A stretch of 44,333 bases of DNA, taken from positions 1 to 44,333 of the forward strand of contig JAAYOV010000026.1 of NCBI GenBank assembly GCA_012520095.1. Direction: 5' to 3'. Below, in pieces: positions 17,949-26,560 of the stretch (positions within the stretch are counted from its first letter, which is position 1; each line of letters starts with the position of its first letter). Source of the DNA: Tissierellia bacterium. GTDB taxonomy: Bacteria > Bacillota > Clostridia > Peptostreptococcales > Acidaminobacteraceae. The notes beneath the pieces were generated by a model. It made no database searches and had not been told where the DNA came from. It worked only from the letters and a program-made list of their open reading frames with translations. Position numbers and translations under genes: made by a program.

Positions 17949-17961
17949 AAGAAGGTGACCA

Positions 17962-20007
17962 TTGAAGACCCCACGCCCGCTCCTCGATGACATAGGGAAT
18001 GTCCGAGAGAGAAAAAACTTGTATTTAAAAGAGCTCTTTGAAGCAGAAGCCGCTGATAATAAAGAGGAGATCCGACGATTAAAAGCGCAGCGCTCCTCTC
18101 ATACATACAATCTTTCCCTGGAAGAAGCAAGAAAAAAAGAGGCCATATTTCTAAAAGAGCTCCGACAAAAAACGGATGAGTACGAGAAGACTCTCTCATC
18201 TGACCCTCTGAAAAATCTGAAATCAGAGGCCTTTGCCGCTGCGCAAAAGTATTCCTTTTATCAGCAATTAAGTGACTTGAGCTATGACTTTTCCTTTCTA
18301 GCAGGGGAAAATGATTTCCGTCAAGACCAACTGCCGCGCATCATCGCAAACCAAGAGGCTCTGATGGAGCGCTTCTCTTCTGCAGAAGCCAAGCTCGCTG
18401 TCGAAAAATCAAAAGATCACAGTGCTTTTGAGAGGGAAGCCGAGCTCTATCGCCAAGAGAGAAAGGCCCAACTACAGAGAGATTTGGTTGATCTTAAAGC
18501 GAAACAAAAACAGCGAATCATCAGCGATAAAGCATTTGCCAATGAGAAAAAGATGGCGCAGCTTGCCGCAAGAGATGATATTCGAGCCAAACAAAACGCG
18601 CATCCGGTAAAACGTCTGGAAGAAGAGAAGAGGAATCTCAGATACCGGCTGAAGAACGATCTGCGCCTTGGACTCAAAGTCCTTGAGAGTGACATCTCTG
18701 ATCTCAGGAGAAAAACTCCCATCGAGATAGAGCAGAGCATTCCTTGGAAGAGCTTTCTCTCGATTCCCCTCCCGGGGCTCGGACAGCTTCTCAACGGCCA
18801 GTGGCAAAAAGGGATATTCTTTTTCATCGCCTCCGCTTTCATCTACCTCGCCGCCATTCCCTATGCCCTAGGCTACGCAAACTATCAGGGAACAGGTATC
18901 AGCGGCCTCATCACTCTTGCCGAGGGCGGTGCTCGTCTGCATCGCTCGATCATCTTTATGGTCGAGGGGATCATCGCCATCTTCCTCTTAATCTTTGCAG
19001 CCGCACTTTTCATTATCTCTTTCCGCGACACCTATGAGACGGAGAGGAGAAAAATGCATGGGATCCGGCCCTTTACTTGGTTTGAGAGCCGAGTGACAAT
19101 TGAGGAAAAGGGATTTCCATATCTCGTAACTCTTCCTGCACTGATCGTCACCGTCTTTATCATCCTAGTACCGATCATGACGACGATCCTCATTTCCTTT
19201 ACAAATATGGATCCGAATCATCAGTCCAAGTTCAATTGGATCGGCATCGCCAATTACAAACTCATCGCTCTCGGACAGGGAATAGCCGGAAGCGCTTTCT
19301 GGCTGATTTTGGGATGGACTCTCATCTGGACCCTCGGAGCAACGACGCTTGCCATCTCTATCGGCTTTATTCTCAGCCTCCTTGTCAATCAGGAGAGACT
19401 CAAGGGCAAGAAGTTTTTCCGCACGGTCTTCTTATTGCCATGGGCAGTGCCCGCCTTTATTACGATTATGTTCTTTTCCATCATGGTCTCTTCCACAGGA
19501 CCGATTACACAGATCATCAAGGCAGTGACAGGGCAAGTCATTAATATCAAAAACTCTTCCACTCTGACTCGAATATTCCTCATATTCCTGCAGGGATGGT
19601 TGGGAAGTGCCTATATCTTCCTTCTGTCCACCGGCGTCCTCCAGGGGATTCCTTCCGATCTCTATGAGGCGGCGGAGATTGACGGCGCAACGAGCTGGCA
19701 GAAGACGATGCGCATCACCGTGCCGCTGATCCTTTTCCAGACCGCGCCGCTGCTTGTAGGACAGTACACATTTAACTTCAACAACTTTTCTATCATCTTC
19801 CTGTTCAATCAGGGAGGGCCGTTTAATCCCAGCTTATACGGTAATCTCGCAGGGAGCACCGACATCCTGATCTCCTATATTTATAAACTGACGATACAAA
19901 ATCAATATCAAGGAATCGGAGCGGCGATTACAATCGTGATCTCTGTTGTTTTGATGTTTGTGGCGTGGCTGGGCTACCGAAATACCAAGGCCTTTAAGGA
20001 GGAGTAG
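17962..20007 (+). CDS. MalF-like sugar permease with N-terminal coiled-coil extension
   Basis: 681 residues from TTG, with a GAAGGTGA site upstream. Residues 1 to about 250 are highly charged, Glu/Lys/Arg/Ala/Gln-rich and helical, with likely coiled coils (RKKEAIFLKELRQKTDEYEK; ERKAQLQRDLVDLKAKQKQ) and no signal peptide, so they should be cytosolic. Next comes PLPGLGQLLNGQWQKGIFFF, a motif seen ahead of the first helix in some Gram-positive MalF homologues, two helices to about residue 355, and a six-helix permease core. The EAA loop that docks the ATPase is YEAAEIDGATSWQKTMRITVP. Ordinary MalF-type permeases are about 290-450 residues in Gram-positives, so the cytosolic extension is unusual. 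The gene ends 2 bases before malG. The permease call is firm; the extension's role is unknown. Confidence 0.92.
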   Translation: MKTPRPLLDDIGNVRERKNLYLKELFEAEAADNKEEIRRLKAQRSSHTYNLSLEEARKKEAIFLKELRQKTDEYEKTLSSDPLKNLKSEAFAAAQKYSFYQQLSDLSYDFSFLAGENDFRQDQLPRIIANQEALMERFSSAEAKLAVEKSKDHSAFEREAELYRQERKAQLQRDLVDLKAKQKQRIISDKAFANEKKMAQLAARDDIRAKQNAHPVKRLEEEKRNLRYRLKNDLRLGLKVLESDISDLRRKTPIEIEQSIPWKSFLSIPLPGLGQLLNGQWQKGIFFFIASAFIYLAAIPYALGYANYQGTGISGLITLAEGGARLHRSIIFMVEGIIAIFLLIFAAALFIISFRDTYETERRKMHGIRPFTWFESRVTIEEKGFPYLVTLPALIVTVFIILVPIMTTILISFTNMDPNHQSKFNWIGIANYKLIALGQGIAGSAFWLILGWTLIWTLGATTLAISIGFILSLLVNQERLKGKKFFRTVFLLPWAVPAFITIMFFSIMVSSTGPITQIIKAVTGQVINIKNSSTLTRIFLIFLQGWLGSAYIFLLSTGVLQGIPSDLYEAAEIDGATSWQKTMRITVPLILFQTAPLLVGQYTFNFNNFSIIFLFNQGGPFNPSLYGNLAGSTDILISYIYKLTIQNQYQGIGAAITIVISVVLMFVAWLGYRNTKAFKEE

Positions 20008-20009
20008 TC

Positions 20010-20897
20010 GTGAAGAAAAAGAAAGAGGGACTTTATCTTTCGGATCGTCCTCCCCTAAGTCCCGTCGGAAAACTGCTGTTGGCTCTTTCCTACGTCGTTC
20101 TGGCAATATGGACGATCATCATTTTATGGCCTCTGTCGCAGATGTTCATCTCCAGCTTTAACGGAACACAGACAAAGCACATCACTATGGGAAGCCGTTT
20201 TGAGTTTTCCCTTAAACATTTCGAATATCTGTTTTATGAGACCAACTTCCTGCTCTGGGTGAAGAATACTCTCTTTATCGCCATCGCTACGGCACTCCTG
20301 ACCCTTCTCATCGTATCTTTTACAGGATATGCATATTCGCGCTACCGATTTAGCGGACGAAGAATGAGTCTTCTTGCAATCATGCTGATCCAGACCATTC
20401 CCACTTTTGCCGGAATCACCGCCTTTTACACGATGCACAGCATCATCTCGGGCTTTGCTCCCTTCTTCACCAGACAAGCCCTTCTCATTCTCATTTATGC
20501 AGGAGGCGGAATCGCATCCAACACCTTTATACTAAAAGGATACATCGACTCGGTCTCCACCGAGCTTGACGATGCGGCAAGAATCGACGGTTGTTCTCAC
20601 ATGCAGGTCTATCGCCTCATCATCATGCCTATTGCGCGCCCCATGCTCGCCATAATCGCATTGTGGAGCTTTATCGGCCCCTTTATGGACTATATGATGG
20701 CTGCGATCCTTCTAACCAGCAACGAGGCGCTGACGCTTGCACCGGGGCTCTTTACCCTCATCAACGACACTCGCACGATGAATCAGCCGGCCTTTGCCGC
20801 CGGAGGACTTCTCACTGCGATACCGATCATTATTTTATTTATCGCCCTTCAAAATCAGCTCGTAAGCGGACTGGCTCAAGGCTCAGTGAAGGGATAG
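20010..20897 (+). CDS. MalG-like sugar ABC permease
   Basis: 295 residues from GTG with AAGGAGGAG just upstream, so its ribosome site lies inside the end of the previous gene. It forms the second half of the transmembrane channel. After a charged N-terminus (KKKKEGLYLSDRPPLSP) there are six hydrophobic segments starting with LLALSYVVLAIWTIIILWPL. The EAA-type loop is LDDAARIDGCSHMQVYRLIIMP (DD replacing EA), followed by PMLAIIALWSFIGPF, and the protein ends GLAQGSVKG as in MalG homologues. It is followed within 8 bases by the ATPase gene, consistent with one transcript. Confidence 0.95.
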   Translation: MKKKKEGLYLSDRPPLSPVGKLLLALSYVVLAIWTIIILWPLSQMFISSFNGTQTKHITMGSRFEFSLKHFEYLFYETNFLLWVKNTLFIAIATALLTLLIVSFTGYAYSRYRFSGRRMSLLAIMLIQTIPTFAGITAFYTMHSIISGFAPFFTRQALLILIYAGGGIASNTFILKGYIDSVSTELDDAARIDGCSHMQVYRLIIMPIARPMLAIIALWSFIGPFMDYMMAAILLTSNEALTLAPGLFTLINDTRTMNQPAFAAGGLLTAIPIIILFIALQNQLVSGLAQGSVKG

Positions 20898-20905
20898 GAG
20901 GCATT

Positions 20906-21991
20906 ATGCGCGTTGAACTTAAAGACATTGGTAAAAAATATGAAGGCAGAGAGAACTTTACTCTCCGCCACATTGATCTTACGATCGAAGAAAAAGCTTT
21001 CTGTGTCATACTGGGTCCATCCGGATGCGGTAAAAGCACTCTTCTGCGCATGATTGCGGGACTGAACTCCATTACCGAAGGCGAGCTTATTTTCAACGGG
21101 AAACTGATGAACAAGGTTCCACCGAAAGATCGTGATATCGCCATGGTCTTCCAATCCTATGCCCTCTATCCGCATATGAGTGTCTACGACAATATGGCCT
21201 TCAGCCTCTCTCTTCGAAAAGAGCCCAAAGAGATCATTCGCGAACGCGTCCTCGAAGCGGCGGAAATTTTACAGATCTCTGAGTATCTCTACAATAAGCC
21301 CTCTGATATCTCCGGCGGACAAAGACAGCGCGTGGCACTTGGCCGTGCGATGGTCAGAAAGCCCCGTGTCTTTTTGATGGATGAGCCTCTCTCCAATCTC
21401 GATGCCAAGTTGCGCGAACATATGAGAGTGGAGCTCGTTCGCCTGCACAAGAATCTCGGAACCACTACCATCTACGTCACTCATGACCAAACAGAAGCGA
21501 TGACGATGGCAGATATGATCGTTCTTATGAACGACGGGAAAATCATGCAAAAGGGAAGCCCGGAAGAGTTCTATCACCACCCGCAAAATCTCTTTGTAGC
21601 AGGTTTTATCGGCTCGCCTACGATGAACCTCTTTTCGGGGATCATAAAGGGCGGGAAGTTTTACTCAGAAGGCGGCGCTCTCGAAGTAGAGCCCTCGCCG
21701 AAAGACAGAAAAGCACTGGAAGACTATGAAGGAAAAAGCGTGCACATGGGAATCAGAAGCGAGAGACTGCTTGCCGGCAAGACGGAAAAGAACACTTTCT
21801 TGGCGCAAGTCGATGTCATAGAAATACTCGGAAAAGAAAAACTCCTCAACTGCAAACTTTCAGACGAAAGCGACATCGTCATCTCAGTGCCTGGTCACTA
21901 TGAGTACGAAGTCGATGAATTCCACAATTTCCACTTCGATCTCGAGGCACTGCACTTCTTCGATTCAGATACTTCAGAACGCATCAATTAG
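20906..21991 (+). CDS. MsmK/MalK-type sugar ABC transporter ATPase
   Basis: 361 residues from the ATG at 20906 (MRVELKDIGKKYEG) preceded by AGGAGG; longer readings run into malG and were rejected. It contains Walker A GPSGCGKST, Q-loop FQSYALYPHMSV, signature SGGQRQRVALGRA, Walker B VFLMDEPLSNLDAKLR and the switch histidine in VTHDQTEAMTMAD. A C-terminal TOBE/OB regulatory part starts near residue 240 (GSPTMNLFSGIIKGG) and contains HMGIRSERLL. This architecture is that of CUT1 importer ATPases, which sometimes serve several transporters. It is the last gene of the importer operon, ending 17 bases before a clear terminator. Confidence 0.95.
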   Translation: MRVELKDIGKKYEGRENFTLRHIDLTIEEKAFCVILGPSGCGKSTLLRMIAGLNSITEGELIFNGKLMNKVPPKDRDIAMVFQSYALYPHMSVYDNMAFSLSLRKEPKEIIRERVLEAAEILQISEYLYNKPSDISGGQRQRVALGRAMVRKPRVFLMDEPLSNLDAKLREHMRVELVRLHKNLGTTTIYVTHDQTEAMTMADMIVLMNDGKIMQKGSPEEFYHHPQNLFVAGFIGSPTMNLFSGIIKGGKFYSEGGALEVEPSPKDRKALEDYEGKSVHMGIRSERLLAGKTEKNTFLAQVDVIEILGKEKLLNCKLSDESDIVISVPGHYEYEVDEFHNFHFDLEALHFFDSDTSERIN

Positions 21992-22007
21992 CTATTTGAC
22001 AGAAATT

Positions 22008-22042
22008 ATAGATCCCGTGACATACGGGATCTATTTCATTTT
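22008..22042 (+). terminator. terminator of the sugar importer operon
   Basis: ATAGATCCCGT / ACGGGATCTAT (11 bp, loop GACAT) followed by TTCATTTT forms a clear intrinsic terminator just after the ATPase stop. Confidence 0.88.
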
Positions 22043-22083
22043 CCCCTTATCTATCTTCTGAAGACAGATACAAGCCTCACAAT

Positions 22084-22154
22084 TTAAAATCGATGATTTT
22101 AATTTAATTGTTTTAAATTCCTTGCCGACAAAGAATTGTCTCTCTGGACAGTTC
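22084..22154 (+). promoter_or_regulatory. paired inverted repeats upstream of ktrB
   Basis: Two separate symmetrical elements lie in the 150 bases before ktrB: TTAAAATC-GAT-GATTTTAA (22084-22102), suited to a protein operator, and GAATTGTC-TCTCTG-GACAGTTC (22133-22154), able to form an 8-bp RNA hairpin with one G-U pair. I do not see the conserved core of the c-di-AMP ydaO riboswitch, and no certain -35/-10 pair. Confidence 0.4.
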
Positions 22155-22191
22155 TCGGAAAAAGAGTAGAATCACCATAGGAGGCTTGAAT

Positions 22192-23523
22192 ATGTCACGT
22201 GCATTTTCTTTGAGCGCGATAAAAGGAATCACCCTCGGATTTGCCATCATCATTTTTACCGGATCGATTCTCTTGACGTTACCTTTTTCACATCGAGGAA
22301 CTCTTTCTTATATTGACGCTCTCTTTACAGCTGCATCGGCCACTTGTGTCACAGGCCTGACCGTTGTCGACACATATACTTCGTTTACATTCTTTGGCCA
22401 GTTGATTTTGCTTCTTTTAATGGAGTTGGGAGGTCTGGGTTTTCTCAGCATCGCCATGCTGATCCCGCTTCTTCTGGGGCGCCCGATCGGCCTGGCAACC
22501 CGTGCATACCTTGTAGAGGCCATGGGAAGCCCCCAACTGGGCGGCATCATTCGAGTCGTCAAACGCCTCCTCTTAGGAACTTTTTTGATCCAGTTATCCG
22601 GCTCGTTTCTGCTAAGCATCCGCCTGATTCCTCGATTTGGATTTCTCCAAGGCACATGGATAAGTATATTTACCGCTGTCAGTGCGTTCTGTAATGCAGG
22701 TTTTGACCTTTTCGGTGCGATTGAACCGGGAACATCCTTGATTCACTTCCGCTGCGATCCACTGATCATCTTGCCTATCTCTATTCTCATCGTCATAGGC
22801 GGTCTTGGTTTTATCCTCTGGGACGATCTGTTGCAAAAAAAGTTTGTTTGGCGACACTACCGGATTCACACAAAAATAGTATTGACAATGACATCGTTGC
22901 TCCTGCTGTCCGGAACAATATTTTTCCTCTTCAGCGAAAGGAATTCCACTTTATACGGACTCTCGGGAGCGGAATCTTTCCTTGTCGCTTTCTTTCAGTC
23001 ATCGACGGCAAGAACGGCAGGATTTTTCTCCGTGCCACAGGAGTGCCTGAGTTCCGCAGGAACTTTATTCACGATGATATTGATGTTTATCGGCGCTTCT
23101 CCAGGATCAACCGGGGGCGGAATCAAGACGACGACTTTTTTCGCTCTCCTTTACTCTGTATCAGGATATATCAGGGGCAAGGATGATCTGAATGTTTTCA
23201 CCAGAAGACTTGGCAACTCCTCAATAGATAAAGCACATCGGATGACAACGGCTTATATGCTATGGATTGTACTGGGCGCCATCCTCATGACTTCGTTTAC
23301 CGGTTTTACTCTTGAACAAAATGTCTTTGAGGTGATCTCCGCCATCGGGACTGTCGGATTGACCAAGGCAATCACCTCAAACTTGAATATCCCCGCTAAA
23401 CTCACCATTGTCTTTCTGATGTATGTCGGACGTGTCGGATCGGTCTCGCTTGCCACCGCTCTTATGGAAAAAGCGATCCCCGCTCCCACAAAGGCTCCGG
23501 CAGAGGACATTCCAATAGGATAG
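22192..23523 (+). CDS. ktrB: KtrB/TrkH-family potassium channel subunit
   Basis: 443 residues. The ATG at 22192 is chosen because AGGAGG lies 7 bases upstream; a TTG six bases earlier is too close to that site. It is the membrane subunit of a Na+-dependent K+ uptake system. Four pore-loop repeats are visible: ASATCVTGLTVVD, SAFCNAGFDLFG, SSTARTAGFFS and SAIGTVGLTKAI, each with the filter glycine, plus the gate-loop region GASPGSTGGGIKTTTF. Multiple hydrophobic helices surround them. Its regulator ktrA follows 9 bases later. Assignment as KtrB rather than TrkH rests on length and on the single-domain KtrA partner. Confidence 0.95.
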   Translation: MSRAFSLSAIKGITLGFAIIIFTGSILLTLPFSHRGTLSYIDALFTAASATCVTGLTVVDTYTSFTFFGQLILLLLMELGGLGFLSIAMLIPLLLGRPIGLATRAYLVEAMGSPQLGGIIRVVKRLLLGTFLIQLSGSFLLSIRLIPRFGFLQGTWISIFTAVSAFCNAGFDLFGAIEPGTSLIHFRCDPLIILPISILIVIGGLGFILWDDLLQKKFVWRHYRIHTKIVLTMTSLLLLSGTIFFLFSERNSTLYGLSGAESFLVAFFQSSTARTAGFFSVPQECLSSAGTLFTMILMFIGASPGSTGGGIKTTTFFALLYSVSGYIRGKDDLNVFTRRLGNSSIDKAHRMTTAYMLWIVLGAILMTSFTGFTLEQNVFEVISAIGTVGLTKAITSNLNIPAKLTIVFLMYVGRVGSVSLATALMEKAIPAPTKAPAEDIPIG

Positions 23524-23532
23524 GAGAAATAA

Positions 23533-24183
23533 ATGCAATCCATTCTCGTCATTGGTCTGGGGCGTTTCGGACGCCACCTCGCAGTTAAATTGGCTGAGCT
23601 CGGCAACGAAGTCCTCGTTGTTGACAAAAACGAAGAAATCGTAGAAAAAATCGCACCTCTCGTCACGCAGGGGCAAATTGCAGATGCGACGAACGAAGAA
23701 GCCCTTCGGGCAATTGGAGCCAGAAACTTTGATCTTTGTTTTGTCTGCATCAGCGACGACTTTCAGTCTTCTTTAGAGATCACTTCCCTTTTAAAAGAAC
23801 TCGGAGCAAAGTATGTCGTTTCCAAAGCGGATCGCGATATACACGCAAAATTCCTCCGAAAAGTCGGAGCCGACGACATCGTCTATCCGGAGCGTGAAAT
23901 GGCGCATCGCGTCGCCCTTCGCTTCAGCTCCCGCGGCTTCTTTGATATTTTTCCACTGGGAGAAAATCATGCATTTGTAGAAATGGAAGTTCCGCCTCGC
24001 TGGATAAATCACAGCATTGCAGACTTGGATATCCGAAAGCATTTTAAAGTCAATGTTATCGCCTATCGGCGAGAACAAGAAATCTATCCCGTACTCACTC
24101 CATCGCATGTTTTTAAACAGGGAGATCTTATTCTACTCTTAGGAGAAGTCGAAAATACTGAGGCGCTCATCAACCTAAAGTAA
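23533..24183 (+). CDS. ktrA: KtrA/TrkA-family regulatory subunit (RCK domain)
   Basis: 216 residues, ATG with AGGAGA upstream. The N-terminal RCK_N Rossmann domain begins SILVIGLGRFGRHLAVKLAE (GxGxxG) and ends its second strand with VLVVDKNEEIV, an acidic residue that binds adenine-nucleotide ribose. The C-terminal RCK_C domain (about 137-216) includes PPRWINHSIADLDIRKHFKV and DLILLLGEVENTEAL. KtrA rings gate KtrB with ATP or ADP, and RCK_C domains of Bacillota often bind c-di-AMP, which closes K+ uptake; that is family knowledge, not visible here. It is cotranscribed with ktrB. Confidence 0.95.
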   Translation: MQSILVIGLGRFGRHLAVKLAELGNEVLVVDKNEEIVEKIAPLVTQGQIADATNEEALRAIGARNFDLCFVCISDDFQSSLEITSLLKELGAKYVVSKADRDIHAKFLRKVGADDIVYPEREMAHRVALRFSSRGFFDIFPLGENHAFVEMEVPPRWINHSIADLDIRKHFKVNVIAYRREQEIYPVLTPSHVFKQGDLILLLGEVENTEALINLK

Positions 24184-24276
24184 ACTCGCAAATTCACTAC
24201 TTTTTCTGTCGCAAAACACCCCTTGCCATATGCATGATACATCGGCCTCTTGAATGGGCAGTTCGCTTGCAACTAT

Positions 24277-24284
24277 GATATAAT
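24277..24284 (+). promoter_or_regulatory. extended -10 promoter of the CNNM/CBS gene
   Basis: TGATATAAT (TG one base before a perfect TATAAT at 24279-24284) lies 26 bases before the start codon at 24311. The -35 is weak. The gene is therefore probably transcribed separately from ktrAB. Confidence 0.6.
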
Positions 24285-24310
24285 CAGTTCAAAAGACGAA
24301 AGGATCTTTC

Positions 24311-25630
24311 ATGGATGACGTCCCTATAAAACTTTTTATTCTCTTTATATTGACTCTAGTCAACGCTTTCTTTGCCGCATCGGAAATGGCAATTATCTCA
24401 CTGTCTCCGGCAAATCTGAGAAAGATAAAGGAAAAGAAGACGCCTGCTGCAAAGGCGCTTCTACGTCTGACAGAAGAGCCCAACCGTCTTCTTTCTACCA
24501 TTCAAGTCGGCATTACTCTTGCCGGTTTTTTCGCCTCTGCCTCTGCAGCACAGAACTTCTCAGATCCCGTCGGAAAATTTTTGGCAGCGTTGAAAATTCC
24601 CTACGCCCATCAGGTAGCGTTTGGAGTTGTGACGATTCTCCTTTCTTATATCACACTCGTCTTCGGAGAACTTGTGCCCAAAAGATTGGCGTTGACAAAT
24701 AAAGAGAAATTGGCTCTGGCTGTGGCCCGTCCCATTGAGATGATCAGTGCGCTGGCCAAGCCTTTTGTGCGCCTGCTTTCGGTAAGTACCTCTCTCGTCC
24801 TCAAGCTTCTCGGATCGAAAGAAGAGGCTGACGAAGAGAGAATATCTCGTGAGGAAATTCTGCGCCTCCTGAGAGTCAGCTTCGAACAGGGAACGATCGA
24901 TCACAACGAAGAGCTGCTTCTCAGCCGAGTCATTGCGCTACGCGATACAGAAGCCCGACAGGTCATGACCCCGTCAAACCATGTGTTCAGCGTCGACATC
25001 GACGACTTTCATTCCAAGATATTCACACAGATGATCGACTCCGGTTTTTCCCGCTTTCCCGTATACAAAGAGAACAGAGACCACATTGTCGGCCTCCTGT
25101 ACATGAAAGACATTCTCGCCTTTCTCCATCAGTCCGAAGGGGAACTCGACATTTCACAACTGATTCGAAAGCCCTTTTTCGTTATCGAGAACCGATGTCT
25201 CGACGACATCCTCAGAGACTTCCAGCGAGAAAAAGTGCATTTGGGCATCGTCATAGATGAATACGGGACGTTCTCCGGGATTCTCGCCATCGAAGAGATT
25301 TTGGAAGAAATTGTCGGAGAAATCGACGATGAATTTGACACGGCTCAAAAAGAAATTATGAAAACACTCACCGGCTGGCGCATCAATGGGCTCATCTCGC
25401 TCCATGACATCAACACAAAACTTGGATGGGAGCTCGATGACAAAGAGATTACAACTCTCTCAGGCTTTCTCCTCTATCACTACGGTACAGACGCTTTAAT
25501 ACCCGGCCAGGTCTTTGTTCACGAAAAACTGGAGTTCACCATAGAGGAAGCCGATCAAAAAGGAATCGACTGGGTGCAAGTGAGAAAACTCACGGAAGCA
25601 ACCAATCCGGCTCCATCACAGGAAGAGTAG
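24311..25630 (+). CDS. CNNM (DUF21) membrane protein with CBS pair and CorC-type C-terminal domain
   Basis: 439 residues, ATG with GAAAGGATC upstream. The N-terminal CNNM domain (about 1-185) has four hydrophobic segments, beginning KLFILFILTLVNAFFAASEMAIISLS, the typical family signature, and including TLVFGELVPKRLALT. A CBS pair (about 200-325) contains RQVMTPSNHVFSVD and LYMKDILAF, and a CorC_HlyC domain closes the protein (about 345-430: GWRINGLISLHDIN). Homologues (YhdP, MpfA, CorC, often misnamed hemolysins) export Mg2+ or Co2+ or protect against high Mg2+. The neighbouring K+ system suggests general cation balance, though a separate promoter is present. Confidence 0.93.
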   Translation: MDDVPIKLFILFILTLVNAFFAASEMAIISLSPANLRKIKEKKTPAAKALLRLTEEPNRLLSTIQVGITLAGFFASASAAQNFSDPVGKFLAALKIPYAHQVAFGVVTILLSYITLVFGELVPKRLALTNKEKLALAVARPIEMISALAKPFVRLLSVSTSLVLKLLGSKEEADEERISREEILRLLRVSFEQGTIDHNEELLLSRVIALRDTEARQVMTPSNHVFSVDIDDFHSKIFTQMIDSGFSRFPVYKENRDHIVGLLYMKDILAFLHQSEGELDISQLIRKPFFVIENRCLDDILRDFQREKVHLGIVIDEYGTFSGILAIEEILEEIVGEIDDEFDTAQKEIMKTLTGWRINGLISLHDINTKLGWELDDKEITTLSGFLLYHYGTDALIPGQVFVHEKLEFTIEEADQKGIDWVQVRKLTEATNPAPSQEE

Positions 25631-25703
25631 AGGGAAAACCGGGCGAGATTATCATCTTCACCTCCTATCCGTTCCGAAACAACTTCTCTCTTGTAAAACA
25701 TTC

Positions 25704-25741
25704 AAAAAGGACTTTGAAATCTGAAGATACAAAGTCCTTTT
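25704..25741. terminator. bidirectional terminator between convergent genes
   Basis: AAAAAGGACTTTG / CAAAGTCCTTTT (about 11 bp) has A and T runs on both sides, so it works for the plus-strand CNNM gene and for the minus-strand HAD gene ending at 25763. Confidence 0.88.
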
Positions 25742-25762
25742 CCTATTCACTTCATAATATTC

Positions 25763-26560
25763 TCAGTACTCACCTCGTAAAATGGAGTCTATATAGACAG
25801 CCACGCCGTCTTCTTCCGAATCGGGTACGATGACATCTGCGTGAGCAAGAACTGATTCCGGAGCACTCGCCATACAGGCGGAATGATCCGCTTCTCTTAG
25901 GAGATCCACGTCATTTTCATTGTCGCCGATCCCATATAGTTTTTTTGCACCCATAGTTTCTTTTAAATAACGTGCAGAAGAGCCCTTTGAGCTCTCATCG
26001 CTGATGATGTCATAAAGATAAGCAAGGGAACGAAACACATGAACGCCTTTAAGTGGCTGCATTTCTTTTAAGATATCCTGTGCTTCAGCGGGATCCCAAG
26101 TGATGAAAGAAATCTTATGGATAGGCTCCTTAACATGCAGCTTCTTTCTCACCTCAAGCTGTACTTGATGAGATGCTTGGCGGAAGCTGTTTCCCTTCCG
26201 GTAGCCTTTCATGAATTCACCATCCTGATTGGCGATCAGGCTATTGTAGCTGTAGTACTGGGCATATACTCCTCTTTTTGAGCAGATATGCCAGAGTCTT
26301 TCCGCCAACAGGGGGTCGACTGAATGTTCCATCACAACATCCTCTCCCCGATAAATGACAGCGCCGGAACAGCAGACGAGTTCCGCCTGCATTCCCAATT
26401 CCTCTCGATAATAAGCAGCAGACGGAAACAACCTCCCTGTCGAAATGACAAACGAATTGCCTTCCGCTCTCCATTTCTCCAACGATTCTCTCACACCTGC
26501 CGTGATCTGCTTGTCTTTCGTCAAAAGAGTTCCGTCCAGGTCACTTACGAGAAGTTTCAT
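25763..26560 (-). CDS. Cof-type HAD-superfamily phosphatase
   Basis: 265 residues. Family motifs are all present: motif I VSDLDGTLL (nucleophile Asp near residue 7), motif II FVISTGR, and motif IV GIGDNENDVDLLREAD, with a C2-type cap domain between (about 85-190). Cof/YidA-like enzymes dephosphorylate sugar phosphates, flavin or PLP and similar metabolites; the substrate cannot be inferred here. The ATG at 26560 overlaps the end of the RNase R gene by 20 bases, so the two are coupled; the association with RNase R is probably organisational. Confidence 0.92.
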   Translation of the reverse strand: MKLLVSDLDGTLLTKDKQITAGVRESLEKWRAEGNSFVISTGRLFPSAAYYREELGMQAELVCCSGAVIYRGEDVVMEHSVDPLLAERLWHICSKRGVYAQYYSYNSLIANQDGEFMKGYRKGNSFRQASHQVQLEVRKKLHVKEPIHKISFITWDPAEAQDILKEMQPLKGVHVFRSLAYLYDIISDESSKGSSARYLKETMGAKKLYGIGDNENDVDLLREADHSACMASAPESVLAHADVIVPDSEEDGVAVYIDSILRGEY

